DNA from: Isochrysis galbana
Lineage: Eukaryota > Haptophyta > Isochrysidales > Isochrysidaceae
Reading direction: 5' to 3'
Length of the DNA stretch: 64,000 nucleotides
Assembly: GCA_018136815.1 (NCBI GenBank)
Contig: CM030935.1
Span: 3,546,299-3,610,298, forward strand
Shown one piece after another: positions 31,003 to 42,472 of this stretch (positions within the stretch are counted from its first letter, which is position 1; every line of letters starts with the position of its first letter). Under the pieces are notes generated by a model. The model did not search any database, was not told where the DNA came from, and was given only the letters and a program-made list of their open reading frames with translations. The position numbers were made by a program, and so were the translations under genes.

Positions 31003-34000
31003 ATGGACTCGCTCTCGACGCTCCGTCGCGAGCAGGTCGAGCTGCGCCACCGCGTGCGCTCGCTCCTCGCTTCGTGCGCGGGCGACGTCGTCGCAGGCGC
31101 GCCCCAGCTGCCTCCCCTGCCCGTGGAGCGCGGCCAGGCAGAGGGCGCAAGAGGCAGCACACCACGTCCGCCGCATGCAGCACACACGGAGCTGCAGCGT
31201 GCGCTGCTCTCCTTTCTCGTACAGCGAGGCGGAGACCTGACGCTCCCGCTGCGCGTTGAGCGTATACTCTCGCTACTCCTTGAGAAACACCCCGAACTCC
31301 GGCCGTTCGAGACGCAGCTAAGCCCTGCAGGCGTAGAGCGGGCACTCCTCGAGTTGCATGGGCTTGCGCCGAACGCGTTGCAAATCATTCGGGGAGAGCT
31401 GGTGACGCTCGACACGCCGGCGCTAGATGACTTCCACGACCGTCTGATCCGAAGGCCTGCGGCACGTCCCATGACACCCTCGCCGAGTACTACTGCACCA
31501 GCCGTTCCCGACAAGGGTGGGCGCAAGAGACCAGCTTCTGCAGCCCACGACGGTGAGATGGCCGAGGTGCGGCGATCATAGATGAAGTCGATTCGGGGTG
31601 GGTCGGCATTGCTTAAATTCGACGTCTCGCACCTTGTGACAGAGGCCCCAACTTTACGGCTGCAGCAATAAGTCACCGTCCTCCTCGCAAAGAGCTCCTT
31701 GTCGCAAATTACATACTGTGAAGTGAATTCATTCAAAAGATACTCAGCCACATGCTACCTTGCTCCGCATCAATTCTTTCCTCGCCCATCTTCGTACGCA
31801 GGTAATGGAACTTTTGGGTGCCCCCAGCACTAAGCAAAGGGAGAAGCTCGAACATGCGGACGAACTGCTACAATTGCTCGAAAAGCCTACCGCTCGACAA
31901 GCTTCCCAGACGGAAAAATTTAGGACACAGGTGCGTGGAGCACTTTCCAAGGAAGTGCGCATTATGGCAGCCACGCCTGCGACTCACCATGTGTGGCCTC
32001 GCTCCCCTATTCGACCCTACCAGGGCGGCTCGAAGCTTCGCGAGTTTTGTCGCTACGGCACTAAGGAGGCATGCTCACGCCAATCAGGGCAAGACACTCC
32101 ATGTTGCAACATTCACTTTCGCCGCATCATCAAGCCACACACGGACCCGACACTAGGTATGCCCTGCACACTGGTGTTGCTCAAGCAAAAGTGGAGCACA
32201 AATACTGACATTCGGCGACGGCTATCGCCTCCCGCGAGGCGTACGGATTCTTGCTGCCACGACGTGCTTTTCCGCTCTCCCATGGTCTCCGATTTGCGTG
32301 ACTTCATTCACCCGCCCACGCAGGAGACTGCTCGTATCTAGATACTTGTCGGCACATGTCCACATGCAGATTCATCCATTACGAGGTGCTTTGCAGCTAT
32401 TTATTAAACAAACTTGCCGCGCAACCCGATGGAACATTTTGAGCCCGCCTCATGGCCAATCTTGCTCATCTTCTGGCTGTGTAGAGAGGGCTCCTTGTCC
32501 TCAAATGGGTCACTACCACCACTGTGTGTTCGAGTTGCTCAAGCGCTGCCCGTGTTTTTCGATTTTATGCCCGAATCGCGTATCTGCGCTCACGCTGTGT
32601 CAGGTGGATCGCTCCGACGCGCAGCGCTTGCGCCAAGGGGCTGCCGAGAAGAACTTTGACCCTCTTGCTCAGAAAGCAAAAAATCGGGTCGGTGACGACC
32701 CCTTCCGTAGGTACACGATCTCCCTTGCTCGCTTAATGGCACCACCACGGTTGCTTCTTCTAGGTGTCCATTTCTGTGTGACGGTGAAGCTCGTCCCGCC
32801 CTCACTGCGTTTACTTGTAGGCATTACGACTCTCAGTTTGTGAATTGTGACATCCGCACGTTCCCAATGGCCACGCTTGGCAAATTCGCGGTGTTGATGG
32901 CTGACCCACCTTGGGATATTCACATGGAGCTCCCGTACGGCACCATGAGTGATGACGAGATGAGGCAGATGAATGTGCAGGTGGAGTAGCAAGGCTCCTC
33001 CTGTTGTCGTAAAGTCAGACACAAGACTGCATACGCGCCTCGACGACATGCTGCGACCAATCTGTTGTACATCGTTTCTCTTCCCTGCCTCCCAAGGTCC
33101 TTCAAGATGACGGCGTTATATTTCTTTGGGTGACAGGACGGGCGATGGAGTTGGGGCGCGAATGCTTGGAGATCTGGGGGTACAGGTGCGGCCTTTGCAC
33201 ACGCATATATAGAGCTCGATGCCGCCGTCCCGGTATTGACGCTTCCTCGTCCGCGTCCGCGTAACCTAGCCTCTATTGAAATGGCGCATTACGATGCTGA
33301 AAAGCCCGTTGTTGCTTGGTAACCCCACTCCATCCACGCTGGCTTCCCTTGTCAGATTTGTGCAAGAGCTACTGTGGGTCAAGACAAATCAGCTTCAACG
33401 CATCATCCGCACCGGGCGCACTGGCCATTGGCTCAACCATTCCAAGGAGCACTGTCTTATCGGCGTTAAGGTGAGTTTCCTACTTGTCCATCCGGAAGTT
33501 GACCAATCGCCATCTGAGCTGTTTCATTGCCTTCTGGCTTGCTATCTATCACCCAGACGTGATGCTACGCTGCAGGGGAAACTTGACCCACGAATATTCA
33601 ACGTCAATCTCGATTGCGACGTTATTTGCGCTGAAGTGCGCGAGACCTCGAGGAAACCCGACGAGATGTATGACTTGCTCGAGCGGTAAGCAATACGGGG
33701 GATAGCGGTCCACGGGCTGTGGGGTCATCGGCACGTCTGGCGGCTGGCATTTTGCAGCGCAGGCTTTTCCCTAGAAATCAAACTCACTGCCTCCGACTTT
33801 GATGACGCTGACGATGTTGTCCCTTTGCTTGTGCAGCCTCGCTCCTGGCCAGCGCAAGCTCGAGATGTTTGGTCGACCTCATAACGTGCACAAGGGCTGG
33901 ACTACGTTGGGCAATCAGCTAGGAAAGACACAGATTTCGGAGCCTTGGCTACGGCAGCATTTGCTTGATGAGGGCGTGTTCGAGGAGTGCGACCTTGCGC

Positions 34001-34101
34001 CCATGCCGCGACCGCCGGCAGATCCCATCGTACCTCCTTGGGGAGGCCACTCGCCCCCTGAGCCCCTATCAAAGGCGGAAAAGATACCTAAGTGTGAGTA
34101 A
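31003..34101 (+). CDS. METTL3: METTL3/IME4 N6-adenosine mRNA methyltransferase, ten exons
   Basis: Exons: 31003-31566, 31802-31930, 32024-32156, 32342-32385, 32604-32710, 32821-32980, 33097-33185, 33356-33470, 33576-33685, 33837-34101. All are GT-AG and phase-consistent, giving 571 residues (human METTL3 has 580). This is the catalytic subunit of the writer that places m6A on mRNA using S-adenosylmethionine, normally with METTL14 in the nucleus. Exon 2 holds the leader helix ([18 protein letters not shown]). Exons 3-4 hold the paired CCCH zinc fingers ([25 protein letters not shown]). Exon 6 carries the catalytic DPPW at 354-357 followed by [12 protein letters not shown]. Exon 8 has [20 protein letters not shown], and exon 10 [17 protein letters not shown]. 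The ATG at 31003 is chosen over in-frame upstream codons because conservation begins there. The N-terminal winged-helix-like region is typical of the family. Confidence 0.93.
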
Positions 34102-34199
34102 TGTGAGGGAGATAAGTGACGGACGCCTTCCGTCGAAAGTGGACCATCGAGTATACTTTTATTTTCTTTACATAGTTGTAGTTTAATTCATGACCTATG

Positions 34200-34760
34200 T
34201 CCTCCGCCCGTTTGCTTACGCAAACGGGTCTCGTTTCTCACCACACTCCATCGGGGGGGGGTGCAAATCCCCCCCTCCCTCTCCCTCGCTTCACTCTCTT
34301 CCACCTCTCTCCCTGCGGCGCGTCGCCATGCGGCGCGCCACGGCCTGCTCTCAGAGGTCCTTTGGGGGCCACCTAGAGGGCCAGCAAGGGCCGCTCAGGG
34401 GGCAGTGGGCAGTGGAGGCTGGGAGGCTGGGGTTCAGCGCCTGGCCCCCCTGGCCTCTCCCTCGCTCGCCTCGCTGGCCCTGGGTGCCGCCCAGAGGCCC
34501 CTGTCTCCCTGGCGACCAGGGATGGGGGGGGGGGGAATCAGTACGAGAGCAGGCCCAAGTGGGCCTGGGAGTGAGGCTCGCGCCCCGCGCCTACTGGGGG
34601 TCTGGGTGGTTGTGTTGATTGCCCTACTCATGCCAAAAGGCGCAGAGCATGGGGTTGACCGACAGGCCCCCCGGAGGGGAATTGGTGCGCATGAGAGGGG
34701 GGACGCGAGGCGCCCCCCCATGCTGAACCAAGTACTAATAAACATAAACTTATTGCACGC
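34200..34760. repeat. Repeat B copy
   Basis: Matches 25130-25640 from CCGCCCGTTTGCTTACGCAAACG through CCCTGCGGCGCGTCGCCATG and CTGGCGACCAGGGATGGGGG to the G-run / GCGAGGC / CCCCCCCAT block. It ends with ACCAAGTACTAATAAACATA, a variant of the repeat D ending. Flanking short GGAGCAT repeats lie at 34785-34820. No gene is supported to 35090. Confidence 0.7.
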
Positions 34761-35089
34761 TATCAAGCATCAAGCACACAAATCATGGAGCATGGAGCAT
34801 GCGACATGGAGCATGCATGGGTGTCGAACACGCGATGACTACGGGCTCGTAGGCAGAGGGCCGTTCGACCGAGCCGGCAGCTGACGCGGCCGTATAGGAT
34901 TCGTTGATTGCTGTTTGCGGGAAAATGTCAGAAAGGTCATAATAAGAATCGGGTCTGACAGTGTCTGCCATCAAACGTGGCGAGTGAAGGGGCAGACGGA
35001 GGGCCGGAGGAGGGCGACGCGCTGCGTCGGAGAGTAGAGACGAGACTAGCTAGCGAGCTAGTGAGAGAGAGAGAGAGAGAGTGAGAGCT

Positions 35090-35420
35090 TCTTAGGTCCA
35101 AGGTAGGCTCGAGGGACTACACGCGTGATACCCCAAAAAGTCTCCGCCCAACAGAGTCAGACAAACTAAACCAGACAGGGCGAACACTATCCACACTCGG
35201 ACGGACGGCAAGGCGTCGGTACTAGGGCAATTCAGCGACGCGCAGACATGCGACAGAGGGGTCACCACAACGAGGGCAGACCTCGTTGGGGGAGCTGCGA
35301 CCGAGGTATAACAGAAGACGGACGACAGTCGTGGAACGTTTGATGACATCAAGAGAAAGTAGGAGAAGAGGCGAGATGCCCATCAACGAGACCTTGAGAG
35401 ACTTAAAATAACTCACAGGT
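35090..35420. repeat. Dispersed repeat C, copy 2
   Basis: Counterpart of 865-1115, same orientation, about 80-85% identical by eye. A (GA)n stretch precedes it at 35065-35085. Positions 35420-36035 show no recognisable gene. Confidence 0.7.
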
Positions 35421-36039
35421 TATAAGTAAAAGTCTGTCCTCGTATGGAATACGACAATGGGGCGCGTGGGTGGCCGCCCACACCCCTCATTGCCTCATTG
35501 TGTGACTAACCACCTCCTGCCTTGCTCAGAGTTTCAAAACGGAAAACGGTTGACGGTTGCGGCCCTTCGCATCACAAGCTCTTCCCCATGTGGGCGCGGG
35601 CGCGGGCGGCTGGGATAGCTTTCTGTTCTGTCTCAGTCCCAGTCCTAATGCTCGGCTGCTTCTGAACGTGTGTTCTCATTGCTACAGTGCATGTTTGGTT
35701 CGAATCGTGAACGGTCTCTTGCAGACCAAATTCAAGCGTCGGTGATCGGTGATGATACGATAAAATCGCAATAAACGCCAGCAGTCGTGATGTGTGATGT
35801 GTGGTGTGCAATGTGTGATGGCATGAGGTTTCAATGTTCAATGGGGTCCATCGTCAATCATCAATCATCCGTTATGTGCAAATGTCAAATGTCAAATGTA
35901 GATGTATGGGTATGGATATGGAGGATGGAGCTGGAAAATAACTTATAAATAACCGCCGCACCCGCGCGCGAGCAGCGAGCATGGCGCAACAGCTATAGCT
36001 ATAGCAGCGTAGTGCTATTTATGGTTTATGGTGCAGAGC

Positions 36040-36150
36040 TGGATATTTTCCCGGACATTCGGGTAGCTTGACGGATATTTTGCGGATATTTTTGCTGGAT
36101 ATTTGATATTTGGGTCCGATTTTGTGGATATTTCTGCCACCCCCAAGAGC
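36040..36150. repeat. AT-rich GGATATTT cluster, second copy
   Basis: GGATATTT-like units recur about six times (GGATATTTTC, GGATATTTTG, GGATATTTTTG, GGATATTTGA, GGATATTTCTG), resembling 655-770. Confidence 0.5.
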
Positions 36151-36261
36151 CGCCTGATGGCGGGGGGGAAGGGCCGGGCGGGGGAGTGGGAGTGGGGTGT
36201 AGGGTGTAGAAATAAGTATACTACGTGTAGGCAGTGGTTCCATTCGCCGCGAGTGCGGTAA

Positions 36262-36425
36262 GAATATTATGAAGTTTTTTTTCGTACCGCACATGCGGCC
36301 GTGGAACTACGAACCACTACTTACAACTTACAACTTTTACAACTTACAGCTTACAACTTACACAACTTACAACTTAAACTTACACTTACACGCAGCATTG
36401 AGCATTGAGCATTGAGCATTGAGCA
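36262..36425 (+). repeat. LINE-like 3' terminus and short tandem repeats
   Basis: GTAAGAATATTATGAAG plus T8 at 36265-36287 resembles the LINE 3' tail in plus orientation. It is followed by (ACAACTT)n-like repeats at 36325-36385 and four copies of GAGCATT at 36395-36425. Confidence 0.45.
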
Positions 36426-36668
36426 CAATGGTATTGTGGTATCTCGTACTCGCCTGGATCCTACATCTAGATCCCTAGATCCTCTAGATGTGTCAGCCCA
36501 TTTTTATAATAAGGGTCGACAGACTACAGTTATAATAGGGGCAATGGGCAATGGGGAGGCGCCGCGTGCCGCGTGCCCCCCTCAGTCAGCGCTACTACTA
36601 GGGTTATACTACCGCAACAAGAAAATCTGGTGTAGCGTCGGTCACCTGCTCCGTCCGGCGCGCCAACG

Positions 36669-37171
36669 ATGCCAAAGCTGTCGTCAGTCGAGGCGGAGGT
36701 GCTGGTCTGCAACGAGCGGCTGCTCAAGGCGATCGAACGCAACGACTGGGGGGAGTATGAGCGGCTCAGTGATCCGTCCGTCTCGTGCATTGAGGCCGAG
36801 ACGCAAGGCCAGCTCGTGGAGGGTCTTCCGTTCCACAAAGTGTGCGCTAGCCCCAGTGCTGTCGCATTTCTCCCCTGTGTTGTCTCACCCTGATCTTCTC
36901 ACCACATGCACCCGCTATACTGCTGCAGTACTTCTTTGATCAGGCCACTCCTGGTAAGGTGTCTGCCCCGAACCTTAGCCCCCAGGAGAAAAATACGACC
37001 ATGGCGTCGCCACATGTGAGGATGGTTGGCGATTCGTGTGCCGTTGTGTGCTACGCTCGCCTCATCCAAAGCAAGGGTGGTATCTCGTGCTCCCAAGAAA
37101 CACGTGTCTGGCAGCGCGGGTCCGACCGGTCCTGGCGCAACGTGCATACGCATCGATCATCGAAGTTGTAG
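36669..37171 (+). CDS. Free-standing CaMKII association-domain protein, two exons
   Basis: Exons 36669-36839 and 36929-37171 join in phase 0 to give 137 residues. The whole protein matches the oligomerisation (association) domain of calcium/calmodulin-dependent kinase II, a cone-shaped NTF2/SnoaL-like fold: LLKAIERNDWGEYERLSDPS, EAETQGQLVEGLPFHK, then SPHVRMVGDSCAVVCYARL and ETRVWQRGSDRSWRNVHTH. In CaMKII this domain forms the 12- or 14-subunit hub. No kinase or calmodulin-binding segment is present within reach upstream, so this is a stand-alone hub-like protein, as known in several bacteria and algae. It could self-assemble or bind kinase hubs; that is inference. Confidence 0.88.
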
Positions 37172-37495
37172 CTGAGCATTGATGTCTTCCCAAGCGTTGC
37201 TCCGTGGACCCAAAAAATGGCTGTCTTGAGTTCGGAATCAGAACGATGTGCAGTGTGGAGACAGACAGTGAGTGTGAAACCCTCTGAAGGAATAGGATTA
37301 AGCCCCATTGTACCCCATGGAACATAGTTCAAGGGCGTGGTTTCTCGTTTAGCGCTTATAAAATGACAAGTAGTATTTTTGATCTACGAGTCCTAAGTGG
37401 TTTAGATATGAAACGGAGGTAGAGTAGTAATTGAATACTTGAACGAGTATGAAGCGGGGCAGGTGGTGGTCGGCGCCGATTCCATCCGCCCGCCA

Positions 37496-38712
37496 ATGTC
37501 GCTGCCGGCCGAGATCTCGGTGCCTGAACGCGCTGAGCTCTCGGACGTGCAGACGCTGACCGACTGCCTGCTGCGATCAGCGGCTGCCTGGCGGTCGAGC
37601 GGCAGCTCGGACCTCGCGTTGAGCATGTGCCGGCTGCTCGAGGCAGCAGCGTTTGGACTGCAGCAGCAGGTTGCCGAGGCAAAGGTGCAGCGTGGCCTCG
37701 CCGTTGCCTCGCAGACTTTGGCTGCCGAACTCTCGCTTAAGTGCGAAAACCTGGCACAACGCGCTCTGCCGCTCACGCAGGCTGCGAATGCCGTCGCGGG
37801 CTTGAGCGATCGAGAGCTGCTGACTCCGAGTGGTGCTGGGGACGAGGGCCTCACCCCGCCTTCCAACAGAGGCAGACTAGTTGACGAGGCCACGGTGGGG
37901 TGTGACGAACACACCACGCGCAGCAGGAGTACGCGGTCTCAAGCTTCCTTGCAAGCTCGTCCCCAGCCGGCGGGTGCTGCAGGCAATTGCAGCGATGCAG
38001 GGCCAAGTAACGCGCTCTTAGGTCCGGTCCCTCAGAGTGTGTCATTTGGCCCAGCTGCCTGCGTGAATGGCACTGGCAATCGTCACAACCAGTACCGCTC
38101 GTGGGTCGCGGATGTCATTTCGCCGCAGGTCGCAACAGGGATGAGGGGTTGGGCCGTTGCCCGTTCTGAGCTGGAGGACACCGGCCTTGTGGAGGAGTTG
38201 GTTGAGAAGCTAAAGGTGTGGCGTGGGGTGCACACGCGCTTCCTGGTTTTGGAGGGCATGACGATCCCAACCCTTCTTGATGGCTTGCAGGGACGATTCC
38301 ATGCAAGCGGTGTCTCACTTCCTTTGGAAAAATTACCAAGCGGTGCCTACCGGCTGGGGCAGAGGCAGTTAGGATTGCGGGTATGCTTTTGTCGGCAAAA
38401 TGTTTCCCACCGCCGCCCACACGTTGCCCGATTTCGCGTCGATTCTACCTCCATCTGCTTGTGCTCTTGCACGCCGGTCAAGAGCAGGGCATACTCGTTG
38501 GTGGACGGTGGCGCCGTGCTGAGCCGGGAATCAAGAGTGCAACGATGCCAAGCGAGCACACCCCTCATTCTTTTGAAGCTTCCATTTGCCATCACCATTT
38601 CCTCTCCCTCACTGCTCCCCCACCATGGCAGATACTCGCCGGGCGGCTCATGGTGCGGGTGGATGGTGGGCTTGTGGACTTTTTGGAGTACTTGTCGAAA
38701 GCGCCATTATGA
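37496..38712 (+). CDS. GAS2 (GAR) domain protein, two exons
   Basis: Exons 37496-38380 and 38632-38712 join in phase 0 (321 residues). The first ATG in the open frame, at 37496, is used. The C-terminal 55 residues resemble the GAS2-related domain, which binds microtubules: VSLPLEKLPSGAYRLG, then across the intron GLR/ILAGRLMVRVDGGLVDF and LEYLSKAPL, comparable to the VMVRVGGGW core of the family. The third glycine of that core is Asp-Gly-Gly-Leu here, and the CxC zinc-like residues at the domain start are not evident, so the match is partial. The N-terminal two thirds is helical (ALSMCRLLEAAAFGLQQQVAE) and then Ser/Gln-rich. No actin-binding CH domain is seen. Confidence 0.6.
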
Positions 38713-38719
38713 CCAGCCC

Positions 38720-39235
38720 GTGGGAGCACAAGTAAACCCCGGTGAGCTCGGAAGTCGGTGCAGTAGATTGTCGGCTTGCAATGGCACCTCCGTTGTATCA
38801 ATATTAGCGTGGCGGCCAGGCTAAGGTTCCCGTACGTAGCTTCCACTGTACCGGCTTCGATGTTCACTCCCTTTTCGTACTACATGGCATGAAGATGAAA
38901 CCCCGCACGCTCATTTCAAATCTCAATTAATCTAAGTCTTGCTTGGATTTCTGCAGCATCAACAAGCATCTGCTCATCGGTGTGCTATACCTTAATGATT
39001 AGCTAGATAGATAAATTAAATTTCTTAAGGCTAACGCATTCTCGCCGCGCGCTTAGCCTTGGGCCACCCACGCTACAGTCTCACGCACGCATTCTCTCGC
39101 CCCCCCGTCTCTGCCCCTCCCCACACCCCCTCGCCATCAGGCGATTCCCATGACTCCCCCCTTGCCCCCTTGCACCACTAAGCTAGCTGTGTAGGCGAAA
39201 GCAAAAGGCGAGAAAAAACCTTACTAGCGCCTAGC
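38720..39235. other. Stretch without a supported gene
   Basis: No family match and no convincing splice-bounded exons. A short A/T-rich part lies at 38985-39035. Confidence 0.4.
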
Positions 39236-39239
39236 ATCT

Positions 39240-39480
39240 ATAATATTACAATATTCTCGCCATGCGCGCGGCTTTGTTTGGGCCTCTACCGTATGGCCAA
39301 ACCCATACACTCTTCTCACCCTGGCCCTTGCGACGATTCCCCTCGTGCTCTACTTAGGGGCTCGGGTTGTGTGGGTGGTAGTGTCCAGCGGAGTGTTCCT
39401 GTCCCTAGTGAGTTGCTTCCCGTTCCCGCCTTCCTTGCTTGTTTGTGGGCCTTAGGTTGGTGTTCATTTTTAGTCTACCC
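39240..39480 (-). mobile_element. LINE 3'-end fragment
   Basis: On the minus strand this ends in GGCGAGAATATTG and contains GCCCCTAAGTAGAGCACGAGG, the conserved 3' untranslated block of the LINE at 51505-56020 and of the copy at 4458-5104. Target-site duplications were not found. The adjacent 39480-39790 may be more of the element but is not matched with confidence. Confidence 0.65.
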
Positions 39481-39789
39481 TTTTCGTCTTCTGTGAAGAT
39501 GGGGGTGTGCTTAGCTCTAGCGCCACGCTCCTGGGGCGTCGAGAGGCTGCAGCGAACATCCCGCTTGTTCCGTAGGCAGAGGCCTTGAAGGAACCGCGAG
39601 CATTGTTTTGGTGGGCCCTTGCCGCCAGTGCTTCGTGCGCTCGTGCGCCGACTTCGGGCGAGGGTTTAGCTGGAAGGCCTCATTGCGTTCGCGGCGCTTC
39701 GCCGCCTCTTGCTCGCATACGCAAAAGCGGTGCGTCGCCGGAAGACCTTGTGCTGCCTCGAGCCGCCAACCTTTGCAGCCGCGCAGTAG

Positions 39790-39915
39790 GCCTTGGTAAA
39801 AAAATGTGACATATTGAACTACATATGCTGGGCGTCAACTTCAACTTTACGGAATTACATATCATTACATTTTTGCGTATATTTCACATATTTACCGCAT
39901 ATTTGGGCGTGGGGA
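39790..39915. repeat. AT-rich ACATAT/CATATTT cluster
   Basis: Repeated ACATATT, ATTACATAT and CATATTT words, similar to the cluster at 9870-9995. Positions 39916-40973 contain no recognised gene; a frame at 40580-40849 has no family match. Confidence 0.4.
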
Positions 39916-40973
39916 GGGGGGGTCACAAAATAATTAGCTAGCGTCTAGCGTACGAGAGACAAGGGCACGGGCACAGGCCAGGTAGGCGGTAGGGATTTCG
40001 CATGCAATTCGTCACACAGTCATGGCTCTTGTTCGTGCACGTGGTAGTGGTACGACGTGTGGGGGGCGCGCGCTCCGCATGAACCTGTCGTTCTAACGAT
40101 AGTTGGGCTCCCCGTATTAATTGTTGCATGATGCTGTAGGCTGGGCGTCACCCCTCTAGGCAGCGCACAGGGCGTCTATGTGTAAGCTGATTAAGTGTAT
40201 TCACGGAAAGCTTGGCCACCCACTCGGTCTCGTAGCTAGTGCACAGCGCCGTGACAACTCCGCGTATTACGCTCATTGCAGATATCCTACACGCGGTGGC
40301 TTCAGCGTGTTTTCATATTCACTTGGGGCGCAAGGACACCTCGGTCGGGCGACAGGAGCCCGTACCAGTGGCAACACTTGGGCGAGCTAGTGCTTTAGAT
40401 GTCTTGCTGCTCGCGAAGCTTGGGCGATAGGGCAAGCCGACATCGTCTTGCAAGAAGATCCTTGAGTGGCCAATGAAAGGGGTGTTCGGCTTGTTTCCGA
40501 AAGCCATTTCCCCGCTTTGCTCAATGATCCTGTTCTGAGATATGATGCCTCAGGATGCTGCATGCTGCTGACCTGTTAAGTGCACCAGGGGCGGATCGGA
40601 CGATATAACATCGGATCAGTTTGTGGCATTCCATCAACCAGCCTAATGAGTGCACTACTATACTATCCAGCACAGATGACTCCCGACCTGCTTAAGTGCT
40701 TCCCTAGTGCACTGCAGCATGTGTACCTGTTGAAGATAGATAGTACTGCCGACAGTACTGGCGACGTCGGCGTGCGCTGCGTGCTGCCTCGGTTTGGCGA
40801 TGCTACTGTGCCAGCTAGCTTGTTGTTTGTGCCTCGGGGTTTTGATTGAACGGGAGCCCCAGGGCTTGGGTGGCCATGGGTGTGGTACCATAAGGGAGCC
40901 GTGACATGGTTGTGGCTTCAAATTGCAGTTTTGCGGCTGCGCAATCGGCAGCAGGTAGGCAATGCAAGCTGGA

Positions 40974-41969
40974 TTAGGGAGCGGGCGGCTTGACCGCCGC
41001 GAGTACCCGAACTTGCATCGGCCCGACAATTATATCCCCGCTGGCATCAAGAGCGTCCTTCGTCTCATGGATGAACGCCTGCTTTGCGGCCTCAAATACA
41101 CCCCCAGAACCCCCCTCTCCTGAGGCCTCAGCAATGTTCTGTAGGGCGCCCAGGCAGGGCATAAGCCCCACCATCCAGGTTGTCTCGGAGTTTCTCATGC
41201 CAAGATTGAGGGAGAACGGGAAAATGGTGTTGTGGTGCGGGCCCAGCTCGAATCCAGCTCGTTTAAGCAGGGCATCCGCGCGACCATGGGCGAGACCGAG
41301 TGGTGAATGAGGCTCGAGGGGCGGTAACTCGTCCACGTCCTTGCCAAGAATGCGCGCAAGGCACCGTCGGCCGAGAGGGAGTAGAGCAAACTCGTCCTCC
41401 CAGACCGTTGCGATGAGGCGGCCTCCAGGTTTGAGCAGTGCGTGGAGACCGCTCAGACAGGCCTCAATCTCAGCTGGTGGAAGCATGTGCAGCGCCAGCG
41501 ATGCGGTGACAAGATCCGCTTGAAGCCCAACCTCGCTGGGCGGCATCCCCGCGAGCGCACAGATCTGCCTCATGTCTACCTGCTGCGTCGAGAAGCGCGT
41601 GCCCAGCGCGAGCCGCTCGCCTCGCTCACGCGCAGCAGCGACCATCGCTGCTTCGTTGTCGGTTGCCACCACCTCCGCGCGGGGAAACCTCTGCGCGAGC
41701 GAGCAGGCGGGCTCTCCCTGAGCCGAGGCAAGGTCCAGAATGGTGGAGGGCTCTCCACTGACGGCCGCGCCTGCCTCAGCAGCCTGGAGCACGGCATGCC
41801 ACACCGGCGCAAACTGCTCGAAGGAGGCGGCGTACGCTGGAGGCAGCGCGGCCTGGATGTGGTGTAGGTGCTGTGCGTCGCTGCGCGGGCTGCAGATCTG
41901 GCGGGCGGCGCGGCACGCCCGCGCGGGGCGATGGCGTGCCAGTGGGCGGAGGCGGCCGGCGGCGCGCAT
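40974..41969 (-). CDS. Class I SAM-dependent methyltransferase
   Basis: Intronless, 331 residues, ATG at 41969. An Arg/Ala-rich N-terminus of about 25 residues could be an organelle transit peptide. The SAM-binding fold shows motif I as ILDLASAQGEPACSLA (the usual GxGxG is degenerate, A-S-A-Q-G), the acidic end of strand 2 in AEVVATDNEA, a motif with DLVTASLALHMLP after strand 4 and LLKPGGRLIATVW after strand 5. This order matches UbiE/Methyltransf_11-type small-molecule methyltransferases. The substrate is unknown. It is divergent from the ABCG gene with about 500 bp between starts. Confidence 0.78.
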   Translation of the reverse strand: MRAAGRLRPLARHRPARACRAARQICSPRSDAQHLHHIQAALPPAYAASFEQFAPVWHAVLQAAEAGAAVSGEPSTILDLASAQGEPACSLAQRFPRAEVVATDNEAAMVAAARERGERLALGTRFSTQQVDMRQICALAGMPPSEVGLQADLVTASLALHMLPPAEIEACLSGLHALLKPGGRLIATVWEDEFALLPLGRRCLARILGKDVDELPPLEPHSPLGLAHGRADALLKRAGFELGPHHNTIFPFSLNLGMRNSETTWMVGLMPCLGALQNIAEASGEGGSGGVFEAAKQAFIHETKDALDASGDIIVGPMQVRVLAAVKPPAP

Positions 41970-42187
41970 CGCTCGACGCGTGGTAAGGGGAGAAGTTGTG
42001 AGAGAGGGAGGAAGAGAGGGAAGAGTAAAGTAGAGGGGGGCGGGAGGGGAAGAGGAGGGGAGAAAGGAGAGAGAGTAAACCTACTCTACCGGTAAGAGAG
42101 TGAAGGATGTATCCCTACTGGTACGAGAACAATCTTACAGTGGCTCGGCCGTCGAAGAAGATGGCTTCATCAGAAGAGGAGGCCGGG

Positions 42188-42258
42188 GAAGAAGGGGGGG
42201 GGGGGGGGGGGGAGGCGAGAGAGAGAGAGAGGGAGAGAGAGAGAGAGAGAGAGGGAGA

Positions 42259-42321
<63 letters not shown>

Positions 42322-42366
42322 AGAGAGGGGGAGACAGAGAGAGAGAGAGGGGGGGGGGGGGGGGGG

Positions 42367-42435
<69 letters not shown>

Positions 42436-42445
42436 GCGCTGGCGG
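42188..42445 (+). repeat. Long (GA)n/G-run purine tract upstream of the ABCG gene
   Basis: About 250 bp of almost pure purine: G-runs of 16-19 and long perfect GA arrays. It ends about 30 bp before the ABCG start codon and is flanked on the other side by the divergent methyltransferase. Such tracts can form triplex DNA. Frames through it are artefacts. Confidence 0.9.
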
Positions 42446-42472
42446 GAGGGAGAGGGATAGTGGCCGGGGCCG

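Noticed and set aside
40580-40849. 89-codon plus frame
   Set aside because: No domain, no conserved repeat and no splice context; left as unassigned sequence.
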